Positions 1 to 5,952 of a stretch of 6,798 nt of DNA are shown in pieces; the stretch's first letter is position 1; each line of letters begins with the position of its first letter. The position numbers were made by a program, and so were the translations under genes. The stretch covers positions 1-6,798 of the forward strand of contig JALOPC010000128.1 of NCBI GenBank assembly GCA_025454095.1. The letters run 5' to 3'. The notes under the pieces are model-generated. The model ran no database searches. It saw only the letters and a program-made list of their open reading frames with translations, and was not told the origin of the DNA. The stretch comes from Syntrophales bacterium. GTDB lineage: Bacteria > Desulfobacterota > Syntrophia > Syntrophales > UBA2192.

Positions 1-1853
1 AGGGCCAGGCCGCCGTCCTCGGTGTCGGTGGCCAGCAGCATCCCGCGGCTCTCGACGCCCATGAGCTTCGTGGGCTTGAGGTTCACGACGACCACGATGT
101 TGCGTCCCACCATCTCCTCGGGCTTGTAGTTCTGCAGGATGCCCGCCACGATGGTGCGCACCTCGCCGCAGTCGATCCTGAGCTTCATGAGCTTCGCCGA
201 CTTGGGCACGGCCTCGGCCTCGAGGACCTTCGCCACGCGCAGGTCGATCTTCCCGAAGTCGTCCCAGGTGATCTCGGGGAGCATCTCGAATTTCTTCGCC
301 GGCGCCTCTTCCTCCTTCTTGTACTCCACCCTCGGAAAGAGGGCCTCGCCGCGCGCGACCGTGAGGCCGGGCTTGATCCCGCCCCAGCTGCGGATGTCGT
401 CGAACTTGAATTCCCTCACATCCGAAAGCCCGATCTGGTCGAGGATCTTGCGCGCCGTGTCGGGCATGAAGGGGTAAACGAAGTAGGCCGTCAGCCGCAG
501 GGACTCCATGAGGTTGTAGATGACCGTCCCGAGGCGGCCGCTCTTCGCGGGGTCCTTGGCGAGCGTCCAGGGCTCGTTCTCCACGATGTACTTGTTGGCG
601 ACGTTGATGAACTCCCAGACGGAGATGAGCACCTTGTGGAAGGTCAGCTCCCGGAAAAACTGCTCCACCTCGGCGAGGCTCTTGGCCGCCGCGTCGGTCA
701 GCTTCCGGTCCGTCTCCTCTGCAGCCGCGGGCGCGGGGACCTTCCCCGCGAAGTACTTCACGTCCATGGCGACGATGCGGCTCACGAGGTTTCCCAGGTC
801 GTTGGCCAGATCCGAGTTGATCCGCTGCACGAGGGCCTCCTCGCTGAAGCTCGAGTCGAGCCCGAAGACCATGTCGCGCAGCAGGAAGTAGCGGAAGGCA
901 TCGAGGCCGTACTTGTCCTTGAGATCGAGCGGGCGCACCACGTTGCCCAGGCTCTTGGACATCTTGCTGGCGTCCACGTTCCAGTAGCCGTGGACGTTGA
1001 GGTTCCTGTAGGGCCCGATCCCGGCGGACTTGAGCATCGTGGGCCAGTAAATACCGTGGGGCTTGACGATGTCCTTGGCGATGAGGTGCTCCGAGGCGGC
1101 CCAGTACTTCTTGAAGTCCTTGCCGTCGGGGTAGCCGATGCCCGTGACGTAATTGATGAGCGCGTCGAACCAGACGTAGGTGACGTAGTTGGAGTCCCAG
1201 GGGATCTCGATGCCCCAGGTCAGGCGCGTCTTGGGCCGCGAGATGCAGAGATCCTCCAGGGGCTGCTGCAGGAAGGCGAGCACCTCGTTGCGGTAGCGCT
1301 CGGGCCGGATGAAGTCGGGGTTGTCGTGGATGTACTGGATGAGCCACTGCTGGTACTTGCTCATCCGGAAGAAGTAGTTGCTCTCCTTGCGGAACTCGGG
1401 GATGGTCTGGTGGTCGGGGCACTTGCCGTCGACGAGCTCCGTCTCGGTGTAGAAACGCTCGCAGCCCACGCAGTAGTGCCCGCCGTACTCGCCGAAGTAG
1501 ATGTCGCCCGCGTCGTAGACTTTTTGCAGGATGTATTGGACCGTCCTGACGTGGTTCTCGTCGGTCGTCCGGATGAAGTAGTCGTTGGTGACGGCCAGCT
1601 GCGGCCAGAGGGTCCGGAACTGGTCGCTGATGCGGTCGGTGAAGGCCTTGGGCGTCTCGTTGTTCTTCCGCGCCGCCTCGGCGATCTTGTCGCCGTGCTC
1701 GTCGGTGCCGGTCATGAAGAAGACATCGTACCCCGACATCCGGTAGAAGCGGGCCATGACGTCGCCCACGATCGTCGTGTAGGCATGCCCGATGTGGGGC
1801 GAGGCGTTGACGTAGTAGATGGGCGTGGTGACGTAAAAGACGTTCTCGGACAC
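1..1853 (-). CDS. metG: Methionyl-tRNA synthetase (3' end cut by window edge)
   Basis: Class I aminoacyl-tRNA synthetase that charges tRNA-Met with methionine in the cytoplasm. I translated it by hand from a GTG at 1853-1851; 617 codons are open to the left edge. The protein begins MSENVFYVTTPIYYVN. Visible motifs: HIGH at residues 20-23; a single zinc knuckle, C128/C131 and C145/H148, as in the Thermus-type enzyme rather than the two-knuckle E. coli type; KMSKS at 297-301; and the anticodon-domain NLVSR (N355, R359). From about residue 528 (ITWDDFGKIDLRV) a C-terminal tRNA-binding OB-fold domain begins, and the window cuts it. Full-length enzymes with this domain run to roughly 640-670 residues, so a few dozen residues are probably missing. 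The start is supported by AAAGGAG nine bases upstream; there is no ATG near the N-terminus. It is the last gene seen of the tmk-holB-ricT-metG cluster, after a 128-bp gap. Confidence 0.97.
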   Translation of the reverse strand, partial: MSENVFYVTTPIYYVNASPHIGHAYTTIVGDVMARFYRMSGYDVFFMTGTDEHGDKIAEAARKNNETPKAFTDRISDQFRTLWPQLAVTNDYFIRTTDENHVRTVQYILQKVYDAGDIYFGEYGGHYCVGCERFYTETELVDGKCPDHQTIPEFRKESNYFFRMSKYQQWLIQYIHDNPDFIRPERYRNEVLAFLQQPLEDLCISRPKTRLTWGIEIPWDSNYVTYVWFDALINYVTGIGYPDGKDFKKYWAASEHLIAKDIVKPHGIYWPTMLKSAGIGPYRNLNVHGYWNVDASKMSKSLGNVVRPLDLKDKYGLDAFRYFLLRDMVFGLDSSFSEEALVQRINSDLANDLGNLVSRIVAMDVKYFAGKVPAPAAAEETDRKLTDAAAKSLAEVEQFFRELTFHKVLISVWEFINVANKYIVENEPWTLAKDPAKSGRLGTVIYNLMESLRLTAYFVYPFMPDTARKILDQIGLSDVREFKFDDIRSWGGIKPGLTVARGEALFPRVEYKKEEEAPAKKFEMLPEITWDDFGKIDLRVAKVLEAEAVPKSAKLMKLRIDCGEVRTIVAGILQNYKPEEMVGRNIVVVVNLKPTKLMGVESRGMLLATDTEDGGLA

Positions 1854-1981
1854 GGCTTGAGTCTCCTTTCGTTGCCCCACCCGGATCCCCCCGGGGAGGG
1901 ATCGGGATGCAGTCATCGGTTCCAGGAATCGGTGGTCGGGACGTGCCCCCGACAGGGGGCGGCGGATCGAGGCAGGGGGTC
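1854..1981 (-). other. 128-bp GC-rich gap between ricT and metG, with a strong hairpin
   Basis: No gene is visible here. The clearest structure is a perfect 6-bp stem, GCCCCC/GGGGGC with a four-base loop, at 1945-1960. It has no U-run on either side, so it does not look like an intrinsic terminator. Nearer to metG, 1875-1896 is rich in runs of C and G (including CCCCGGGG) that could pair in several ways. I see no convincing sigma70 promoter. The gap is long compared with the 3- and 7-bp spacings inside the rest of the cluster, so it could hold a metG-specific leader, a weak promoter or an RNA processing site; this is inference. Confidence 0.4.
1863..1869 (-). promoter_or_regulatory. Ribosome binding site fixing the GTG start of metG
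   Basis: On the minus strand this reads AAAGGAG, a near-perfect Shine-Dalgarno sequence, nine bases before the GTG at 1853. It decides the start, because the first residues (SENVFYVTTPIYYVN) already match the usual MetRS N-terminus and no ATG is available. Confidence 0.8.
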
Positions 1982-2854
1982 TCAGCGCTGTCCCCTGCCC
2001 CCGTTTCTCGGGCCTCTGGGCGGCGGCCCTTCGGCTGCCGGGCCCTGCAAGGGCTGGGGTTCTCTGAGGTCCTTGATCTCGACCTCGACTTCCTTCCCCT
2101 CCTCGGTGTAGACGGCCAGGGTGCCTTTGAGGATGTTCTGGCGGATCACCTTGCCCGATCCCCCCTGGGCGATCCCGACCCGCTTGCCGCACTTGGGCAT
2201 CCCGCGCTTCATGTCCAGGTACGATTCGTACTCGAAGGCCAGGCAGCACATCAAGCGGCCGCACAACCCCGATATCTTCTCCGGGTTGAGCGGCATGTTC
2301 TGCTCCTTGGCCATCTTCACGGACACGCGGTCGAGGTTGTAGAGGAAGTTGGTGCAGCAGATCTTCTGGCCGCAGACCCCGAGCCCGCCGAAAATCCGGG
2401 ATTCGTTGCGGGCCCCGATCTGGCGCAGTTCGATCCGCGTCTTGAACTTCTGGACAAGGTCCTTGACCAGCTCGCGGAAATCCACGCGGTTCTCGGCGGT
2501 GAAGAAAAAGATAAGCTTGCTGCGGTCGAAGAGGCACTCCACGCCGATGAGTTTCATGGGGAGGCTGCGCTCCCGGATGCGGCCGAAGCAGAAATCCCGC
2601 GCGTCGCGCTCGAGCTTCCGGTTCTGCTCGAGTGCGCGCAGGTCCTCGTCGGTGCACTTGCGGACGATGTTCCGGATGTCCGTCGGCAGCAGGTGCAGCG
2701 GGACGGCCTTGCTGTCCGACGCCACAATCCCCACGCAAAGCCCGTTTTCCGCGTTGACGATGACCGCGTCGTTCTTTTTCAGGGTTTCGTCCGGGGTCTG
2801 GAAGTTGAGTACCCGCCCCTCCTTCTCCGCCCGAACGGCTACGATGTGTCTCAC
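1982..2854 (-). CDS. ricT: RicT/PSP1-domain iron-sulfur regulatory protein
   Basis: Homologue of Bacillus subtilis RicT (YaaT). There, RicT forms the Ric complex with RicA (YmcA) and RicF (YlbF), carries [4Fe-4S] clusters and affects RNase Y-dependent mRNA processing. The PSP1-type domain covers most of this 290-residue protein. Two cysteine clusters stand out: C161/C166/C167 in GVCGQKICC and C198/C203/C204 in GLCGRLMCC, with C222 beyond. Their spacing matches what I recall of the family's cluster ligands. Residues 266-290 are a Pro/Gly/Arg-rich, probably disordered tail. The preferred start is the GTG at 2854-2852, giving MRHIVAVRAEKEGRVLNFQ. GGAAGGTG lies 8 bases upstream, and this start clears the holB stop by 7 bp. 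An upstream ATG at 2929 would overlap holB by 68 bp and add 25 unconserved-looking residues. The role in proteobacteria is not established, and no RicA/RicF partner is in view. Confidence 0.88.
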   Translation of the reverse strand: MRHIVAVRAEKEGRVLNFQTPDETLKKNDAVIVNAENGLCVGIVASDSKAVPLHLLPTDIRNIVRKCTDEDLRALEQNRKLERDARDFCFGRIRERSLPMKLIGVECLFDRSKLIFFFTAENRVDFRELVKDLVQKFKTRIELRQIGARNESRIFGGLGVCGQKICCTNFLYNLDRVSVKMAKEQNMPLNPEKISGLCGRLMCCLAFEYESYLDMKRGMPKCGKRVGIAQGGSGKVIRQNILKGTLAVYTEEGKEVEVEIKDLREPQPLQGPAAEGPPPRGPRNGGRGQR

Positions 2855-2861
2855 GTCGTTT

Positions 2862-3893
2862 TCACCTTCCCGGCCCGGCAGCCCGGGGGCCGCGGCGGGA
2901 ATCCTCAACGAAATTGGCCTTGTCGGCAAACAATGTAAAGACCATCGTCTCCAAAGTCAATGGTTTATTCGCGTTGCGCTCGATGGCCTCGGCGGCGTTG
3001 CGGATCGCCCGGAAGGCCCCCAGGAGCGACGCGCCGCTCATCGCGGGGGCAAGGCGGCCGATGTCGGCGGCCCGATCGTGGTTGATGAGCGCCCCGGTAC
3101 GGCCCGTTTCCCGGAAGACGAGCAGGTCCCGGTACCAGACCTTCAGGATGTCGAGGGCCTCGAGGATATCCTCCTTCTCCCCGGCCAGACGCCCCGCCAG
3201 GGCGAGGCAGCTCATCGGGTCGAGGCTCCCCTTCGCAACCCTCTCCAGGATACCGTCCCGCAGGGCGATGTAGTCGCCCCGGTGCAGATTGAGGGCCCGC
3301 CCGATGCTCCCCCCGGACGACGAGGCCAGGATCAGGGCTTTCTCGGGGGCGATGGCGTGCTCCCGTTCGAGGAAGGAGGCGATCACATCCCGCGGCACGG
3401 GGTTGAAGCGCAGGCGGTGGCACCTCGACAGGATCGTCATGGGCAGCAGGTGAGGGCGCGACGAGACGAGGACGAAGACGTTGACGGCCGACGGCTCCTC
3501 GAGGGTCTTGAGCAGCGAGTTGGCGGAAGTGATGTTCATGCGCTCGGCGTCGTCGAGGATCACGACGCGCCGTGCCCCCTCGAGGGGACGGAAGCGCATC
3601 CGCTCCTGCAGCTCCTTGATGTCGGCCACCTTGATGAACTGCCCCTCGGGCTCGATCACGATGACATCCGGGTGGTTGCCCCCGTCGATCTTGCGGCAGG
3701 ATGCGCAGGCATCGCAGGCGTCGGCGCCCCCCGTTTCACAGTTGAGGGCCTTTGCAAACACGAGCGCCGTGGTGCGCTTGCCGACACCCTCGGCACCGAA
3801 GAAGAGGAAGGCGTGGGGCACTCGGCGCTTCTCGACGGCACGCTTCAGGACGTCGATGGGGCCTTGCTGTCCGTAGAGTTTCGAAAACGACAT
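2862..3893 (-). CDS. holB: DNA polymerase III delta' subunit (clamp loader)
   Basis: AAA+ subunit of the clamp loader that places the sliding clamp on primed DNA, working with DnaX (tau/gamma) and delta. The 343-residue length fits the family. Motifs in order: Walker A-like GAEGVGKRT at 33-41; a four-cysteine zinc module C52, C60, C63, C66; Walker B-like VVILDDAE at 110-117; and an SRC arginine-finger motif at 156-158. The C-terminal collar helices follow, ending in a typical NANKPLTLETMVF stretch at 308-320. The P-loop is nearly intact, with Arg after the Lys, whereas E. coli delta' has lost it. DnaX also has a P-loop and zinc module, but it is longer and carries extra C-terminal domains absent here. 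The last 15 residues are Arg/Gly/Pro-rich. The gene starts 3 bp after the tmk stop, with only a weak G-rich ribosome site (GGGGGG), so it is probably coupled to tmk translation. Confidence 0.93.
   Translation of the reverse strand: MSFSKLYGQQGPIDVLKRAVEKRRVPHAFLFFGAEGVGKRTTALVFAKALNCETGGADACDACASCRKIDGGNHPDVIVIEPEGQFIKVADIKELQERMRFRPLEGARRVVILDDAERMNITSANSLLKTLEEPSAVNVFVLVSSRPHLLPMTILSRCHRLRFNPVPRDVIASFLEREHAIAPEKALILASSSGGSIGRALNLHRGDYIALRDGILERVAKGSLDPMSCLALAGRLAGEKEDILEALDILKVWYRDLLVFRETGRTGALINHDRAADIGRLAPAMSGASLLGAFRAIRNAAEAIERNANKPLTLETMVFTLFADKANFVEDSRRGPRAAGPGR
2863..2870 (-). promoter_or_regulatory. Ribosome binding site fixing the GTG start of ricT
   Basis: Reads GGAAGGTG on the minus strand, 8 bases before the GTG at 2854, and overlaps the holB stop codon (TGA at 2864-2862). 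This suggests translational coupling from holB to ricT and argues against the longer ATG start inside holB. Confidence 0.6.
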
Positions 3894-3896
3894 GGG

Positions 3897-4541
3897 TCAA
3901 CCCCCCAGGAACGCCGAGAGAACGGATTGAACCTCCCGCCGGGTGGGCTCGATGCCCGCTGAGGCGTCGACGACCTTCAGCCGGCCCGGCTCCTGTCGGG
4001 CGATGGCGAGGTAGCCCTCGCGGATGCGGCGGTGGAAATCGAGGTGCTCCCGTTCGAAGCGGTCCTCGCGGAGATTGCTCTCGCGGCCGGCGATGCGCCG
4101 GAAGGCCCTTTCGAGACCCGCTTCGACAGGCAGATCGAACAGGATGGTGAGGTGGGGCACAAGCCCCCGCGAGGCAAAGCGGCAGATCTCGCGCACGGGC
4201 TCCTGGGGAAGGCCCCGTCCGTAGGCCTGATAGGCGATCGTGGCATCGGAGAATCGATCGCAGAGGACGATCTTCCCCGCTTCCAGCGCGGGAAGGATCA
4301 CGGCGTCGGTGTGCTGCGCCCGGGCCGCGGCGAAGAGAAAAACCTCGGCCTCGCCCGAAATGTCGAAGCCGCCGCGGTTGAGCAGCAGCTCGCGGATCCG
4401 GTCCCCCAGCGGCGTGCCGCCGGGCTCCTGGGTCACGACGACCGGGAGGCCCCGCTCCCGCAGGAATTCCCCCGCGAGCCGGATCTGGGTCGTTTTTCCG
4501 GACCCTTCGACGCCCTCAAAGGTGATGAACCATCCCGCCAT
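3897..4541 (-). CDS. tmk: Thymidylate kinase
   Basis: Phosphorylates dTMP to dTDP with ATP, an essential cytoplasmic step of dTTP synthesis. The 214-residue length is normal. Seen motifs: the P-loop FEGVEGSGKTT at 8-18; EPGGTPLGDRIR at 39-50; DRFSDATIAYQAYGRG at 95-110, which is the family signature for dTMP binding; and a LID region with R148, R149 and R153 followed by NLREDRFERE. The P-loop contains Glu-Gly-Ser-Gly, and an arginine lies in the LID, as in the bacterial (E. coli-like) type. The ATG at 4541 is the only usable start, because the frame meets a TGA seven codons upstream. AGAGGA lies 13 bases before it, a rather long spacing. It is the first gene of the tmk-holB-ricT-metG cluster and starts about 60 bp after an intrinsic terminator. 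I could not find its promoter. Confidence 0.96.
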   Translation of the reverse strand: MAGWFITFEGVEGSGKTTQIRLAGEFLRERGLPVVVTQEPGGTPLGDRIRELLLNRGGFDISGEAEVFLFAAARAQHTDAVILPALEAGKIVLCDRFSDATIAYQAYGRGLPQEPVREICRFASRGLVPHLTILFDLPVEAGLERAFRRIAGRESNLREDRFEREHLDFHRRIREGYLAIARQEPGRLKVVDASAGIEPTRREVQSVLSAFLGG

Positions 4542-4602
4542 GACCGATCGGCATTCCTCTCAGGACGAACCGGGTTCTCCTTCCCGCCGGGGTTGCGGCC
4601 GC
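4542..4602 (-). other. tmk leader without a recognisable promoter
   Basis: These 61 bp between the terminator and tmk are GC-rich. They contain AAGGAG (about 35 bases upstream of the start) and AGAGGA (13 bases upstream), but no credible -10/-35 pair. Transcription of the housekeeping cluster may depend on an alternative sigma factor, a weak promoter not visible by eye, or readthrough of the terminator. Confidence 0.35.
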
Positions 4603-4637
4603 AAAAAAGAAAGAGGGGAGCGGGTGCCCTTCCCCTC
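4603..4637 (-). terminator. Rho-independent terminator after the ferredoxin gene
   Basis: On the minus strand: a perfect 7-bp stem GAGGGGA/TCCCCTC (arms at 4631-4637 and 4613-4619), an 11-base loop, then directly TTTCTTTTTT (4612-4603). It lies about 26 bp after the ferredoxin stop codon. This orientation fits termination of the NifU-ferredoxin transcript before tmk. On the plus strand no T-run follows the stem, so it is one-directional. Confidence 0.85.
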
Positions 4638-4663
4638 GTCTCACAATGGCCGGCACGGCGGGA

Positions 4664-5117
<454 letters not shown>

Positions 5118-5166
5118 CATGACACTCCTGGCGTCGTGCCGGGTTCAGGGCCCCGCGTTGGGGGTC

Positions 5167-5180
5167 CCGGGAATACCCGG
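5167..5180 (-). other. GC hairpin in the NifU leader
   Basis: A perfect 5-bp inverted repeat CCGGG-TATT-CCCGG lies in the roughly 75-nt untranslated leader between the predicted promoter and the NifU-like start. It is not followed by a T-run, so it is not a terminator. It may affect leader stability, or may be chance in GC-rich DNA. Confidence 0.35.
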
Positions 5181-5199
5181 AGCACGTCTTTTAACATCT

Positions 5200-5227
5200 A
5201 ATATAACCACGATCGGATCCGTGTCTA
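5200..5227 (-). promoter_or_regulatory. Sigma70-type promoter for the NifU-like/ferredoxin operon
   Basis: On the minus strand: TAGACA (5227-5222; 5 of 6 to TTGACA), a 16-bp spacer, then TATATT (5205-5200; 5 of 6 to TATAAT). It lies in a locally AT-richer stretch of an otherwise GC-rich window and points at the NifU-like gene. The predicted transcription start is near 5193, giving a leader of about 75 nt. Confidence 0.6.
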
Positions 5228-5236
5228 TCGAATCCG
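5212..5236 (-). repeat. Paired 10-bp direct repeat across the -35 region
   Basis: On the minus strand CGGATTCGAT (5236-5227) and CGGATCCGAT (5221-5212) differ at one base and are spaced 15 bp start to start. They flank and touch the -35 hexamer. The second copy contains the palindrome CGGATCCG, placed in the promoter spacer. This is a possible operator; no known regulator site was recognised. Confidence 0.4.
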
Positions 5237-5257
5237 TCTTTTCTTCCCCTGGAGCCT

Positions 5258-5377
5258 GGACCCCGCGATGCTTCGCCCCTAGTGCGGCATCCGGTCGACC
5301 ATCTTGCGGACCATGGAGGACCCCGCGACGCTTCGCCCCTAGTGCGGCATCCGGTCGACCATCTTGCGGACCATGGA
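5258..5377 (-). repeat. 60-bp tandem duplication over the lipoprotein stop codon
   Basis: Two head-to-tail copies of a 60-bp unit, 5258-5317 and 5318-5377, match at 59 of 60 positions; the only difference is T5269 versus C5329. Each copy holds the last 12 codons plus stop of the lipoprotein gene (SMVRKMVDRMPH and TAG) and 21 bp of downstream DNA. The gene uses the copy at 5318-5377; the other copy lies after the stop. Because 60 is a multiple of 3, the extra copy stays in frame. The single mismatch falls in the loop of a small GCGA/TCGC hairpin. Confidence 0.95.
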
Positions 5378-5935
5378 CCGCCCCAGGCTGGTCAGCTCCG
5401 GCTTCAGGAACCGGTATTCTTCCGTGACCTGGTGGCCGACCTTCCACATGGTTTTCCCCGACTTCGTGTCCACGAGCCGCAGGGAGATGCCCACGCGGGC
5501 GATCTTGTCGCCGCCGAGCATCGTGTACTCCCACACGTCCACGGTGGGAATGAGGACGGCTTCGATCCCGCAGAGCTCGGCGATCACCTTGCAGAGTTCA
5601 GGGTCCGAGTAGTTCAGCTCCCGGAGCTTCGCAAGATAGACGTCGACCGATTTGCGGAGTTCCTCGTTCGCCTCGATCCGCTTGCGGATCTCCTCGCCGC
5701 CGATCACCGTCGTGTACCATTTCGTCCCGACCAGGACCTCGGTGATGATGCTGTCGAACTTCCCCTGGGCGTCCTTGTAGATGCCCACGTCGGCGGGCAG
5801 CACCCCGATGTTTTTCGGGTGAAAGTCCTTCGCCTCCTCGGCCGTCTGGATGAACCGCAACCCCTCGCAACCGGCAAGAAGCCAGACGAAAAAAACGCTT
5901 GCGGCAACCAGGACCGCTGCGGAATTCCTTTTCAC
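5339..5935 (-). CDS. Predicted outer-membrane lipoprotein, possibly CsgG/GNA1162-like fold
   Basis: A 198-residue protein with a clear lipoprotein signal: MKRNS, a hydrophobic stretch at 6-20, then the lipobox LAGC with C23 as the lipidated residue. Glu follows the cysteine rather than Asp, so outer-membrane sorting is expected if the host is Gram-negative. The mature part starts a domain with KNIGVLPADVGIY (41-53) and later VGISLRLVDTKSGKTMWKV (148-166). The pattern of an N-terminal strand ending in 'VLP' and a late 'lrlvDtktGkxxW' strand recalls CsgG, LpoB and GNA1162-type periplasmic lipoproteins, but I cannot name the family with certainty. The GTG at 5935 is preferred because it places a normal signal peptide at the N-terminus, with GAGGA 11 bases upstream. 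It starts 14 bp after the UbiA-family gene and is probably co-transcribed with it. Its 3' end lies in a 60-bp tandem duplication. Confidence 0.8.
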   Translation of the reverse strand: MKRNSAAVLVAASVFFVWLLAGCEGLRFIQTAEEAKDFHPKNIGVLPADVGIYKDAQGKFDSIITEVLVGTKWYTTVIGGEEIRKRIEANEELRKSVDVYLAKLRELNYSDPELCKVIAELCGIEAVLIPTVDVWEYTMLGGDKIARVGISLRLVDTKSGKTMWKVGHQVTEEYRFLKPELTSLGRSMVRKMVDRMPH

Positions 5936-5952
5936 GGTGCCCCCTGTCCTCA
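5936..5952 (-). promoter_or_regulatory. Ribosome binding site overlapping the upstream stop codon
   Basis: The UbiA-family stop codon TGA (5952-5950) overlaps a GAGGA Shine-Dalgarno-like sequence (5951-5947), 11 bases before the GTG start of the lipoprotein gene. A second purine run, AGGGGG (5945-5940), sits 4 bases before the GTG. The layout suggests translational coupling of the two genes. Confidence 0.5.

Noticed and set aside
636..2111. Plus-strand open frame of 491 codons
   Set aside because: It lies opposite metG, whose minus-strand translation shows all the synthetase motifs. The translation is a low-complexity Val/Asp/Glu/Leu-rich string typical of the antisense of GC-rich genes.
2855..2929. 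Longer ATG start for ricT at 2929
   Set aside because: It would overlap holB by 68 bp and add a Pro/Gly-rich stretch that is really holB's 3' end in another frame. The GTG at 2854 has a good ribosome site and gives the expected N-terminus.
2349..3962. Plus-strand open frame of 537 codons
   Set aside because: It is antisense to ricT and holB, both firmly identified. No recognisable domain, and composition typical of a shadow frame.
4516..4554. 12-codon open frame starting with ATG over the tmk start
   Set aside because: The AGAGGA sequence directly abuts its ATG, leaving no spacing for initiation, and the peptide has no recognisable feature.
5167..5180. Hairpin considered as a terminator of the lipoprotein transcript
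   Set aside because: The stem is only 5 bp, no T-run follows it on either strand, and it lies downstream of the predicted NifU promoter.
5258..5377. Repeat considered as a CRISPR array or transposon end
   Set aside because: The two 60-bp copies are directly adjacent with no spacer, have no terminal inverted repeats, and contain gene-end sequence; a simple tandem duplication explains them.
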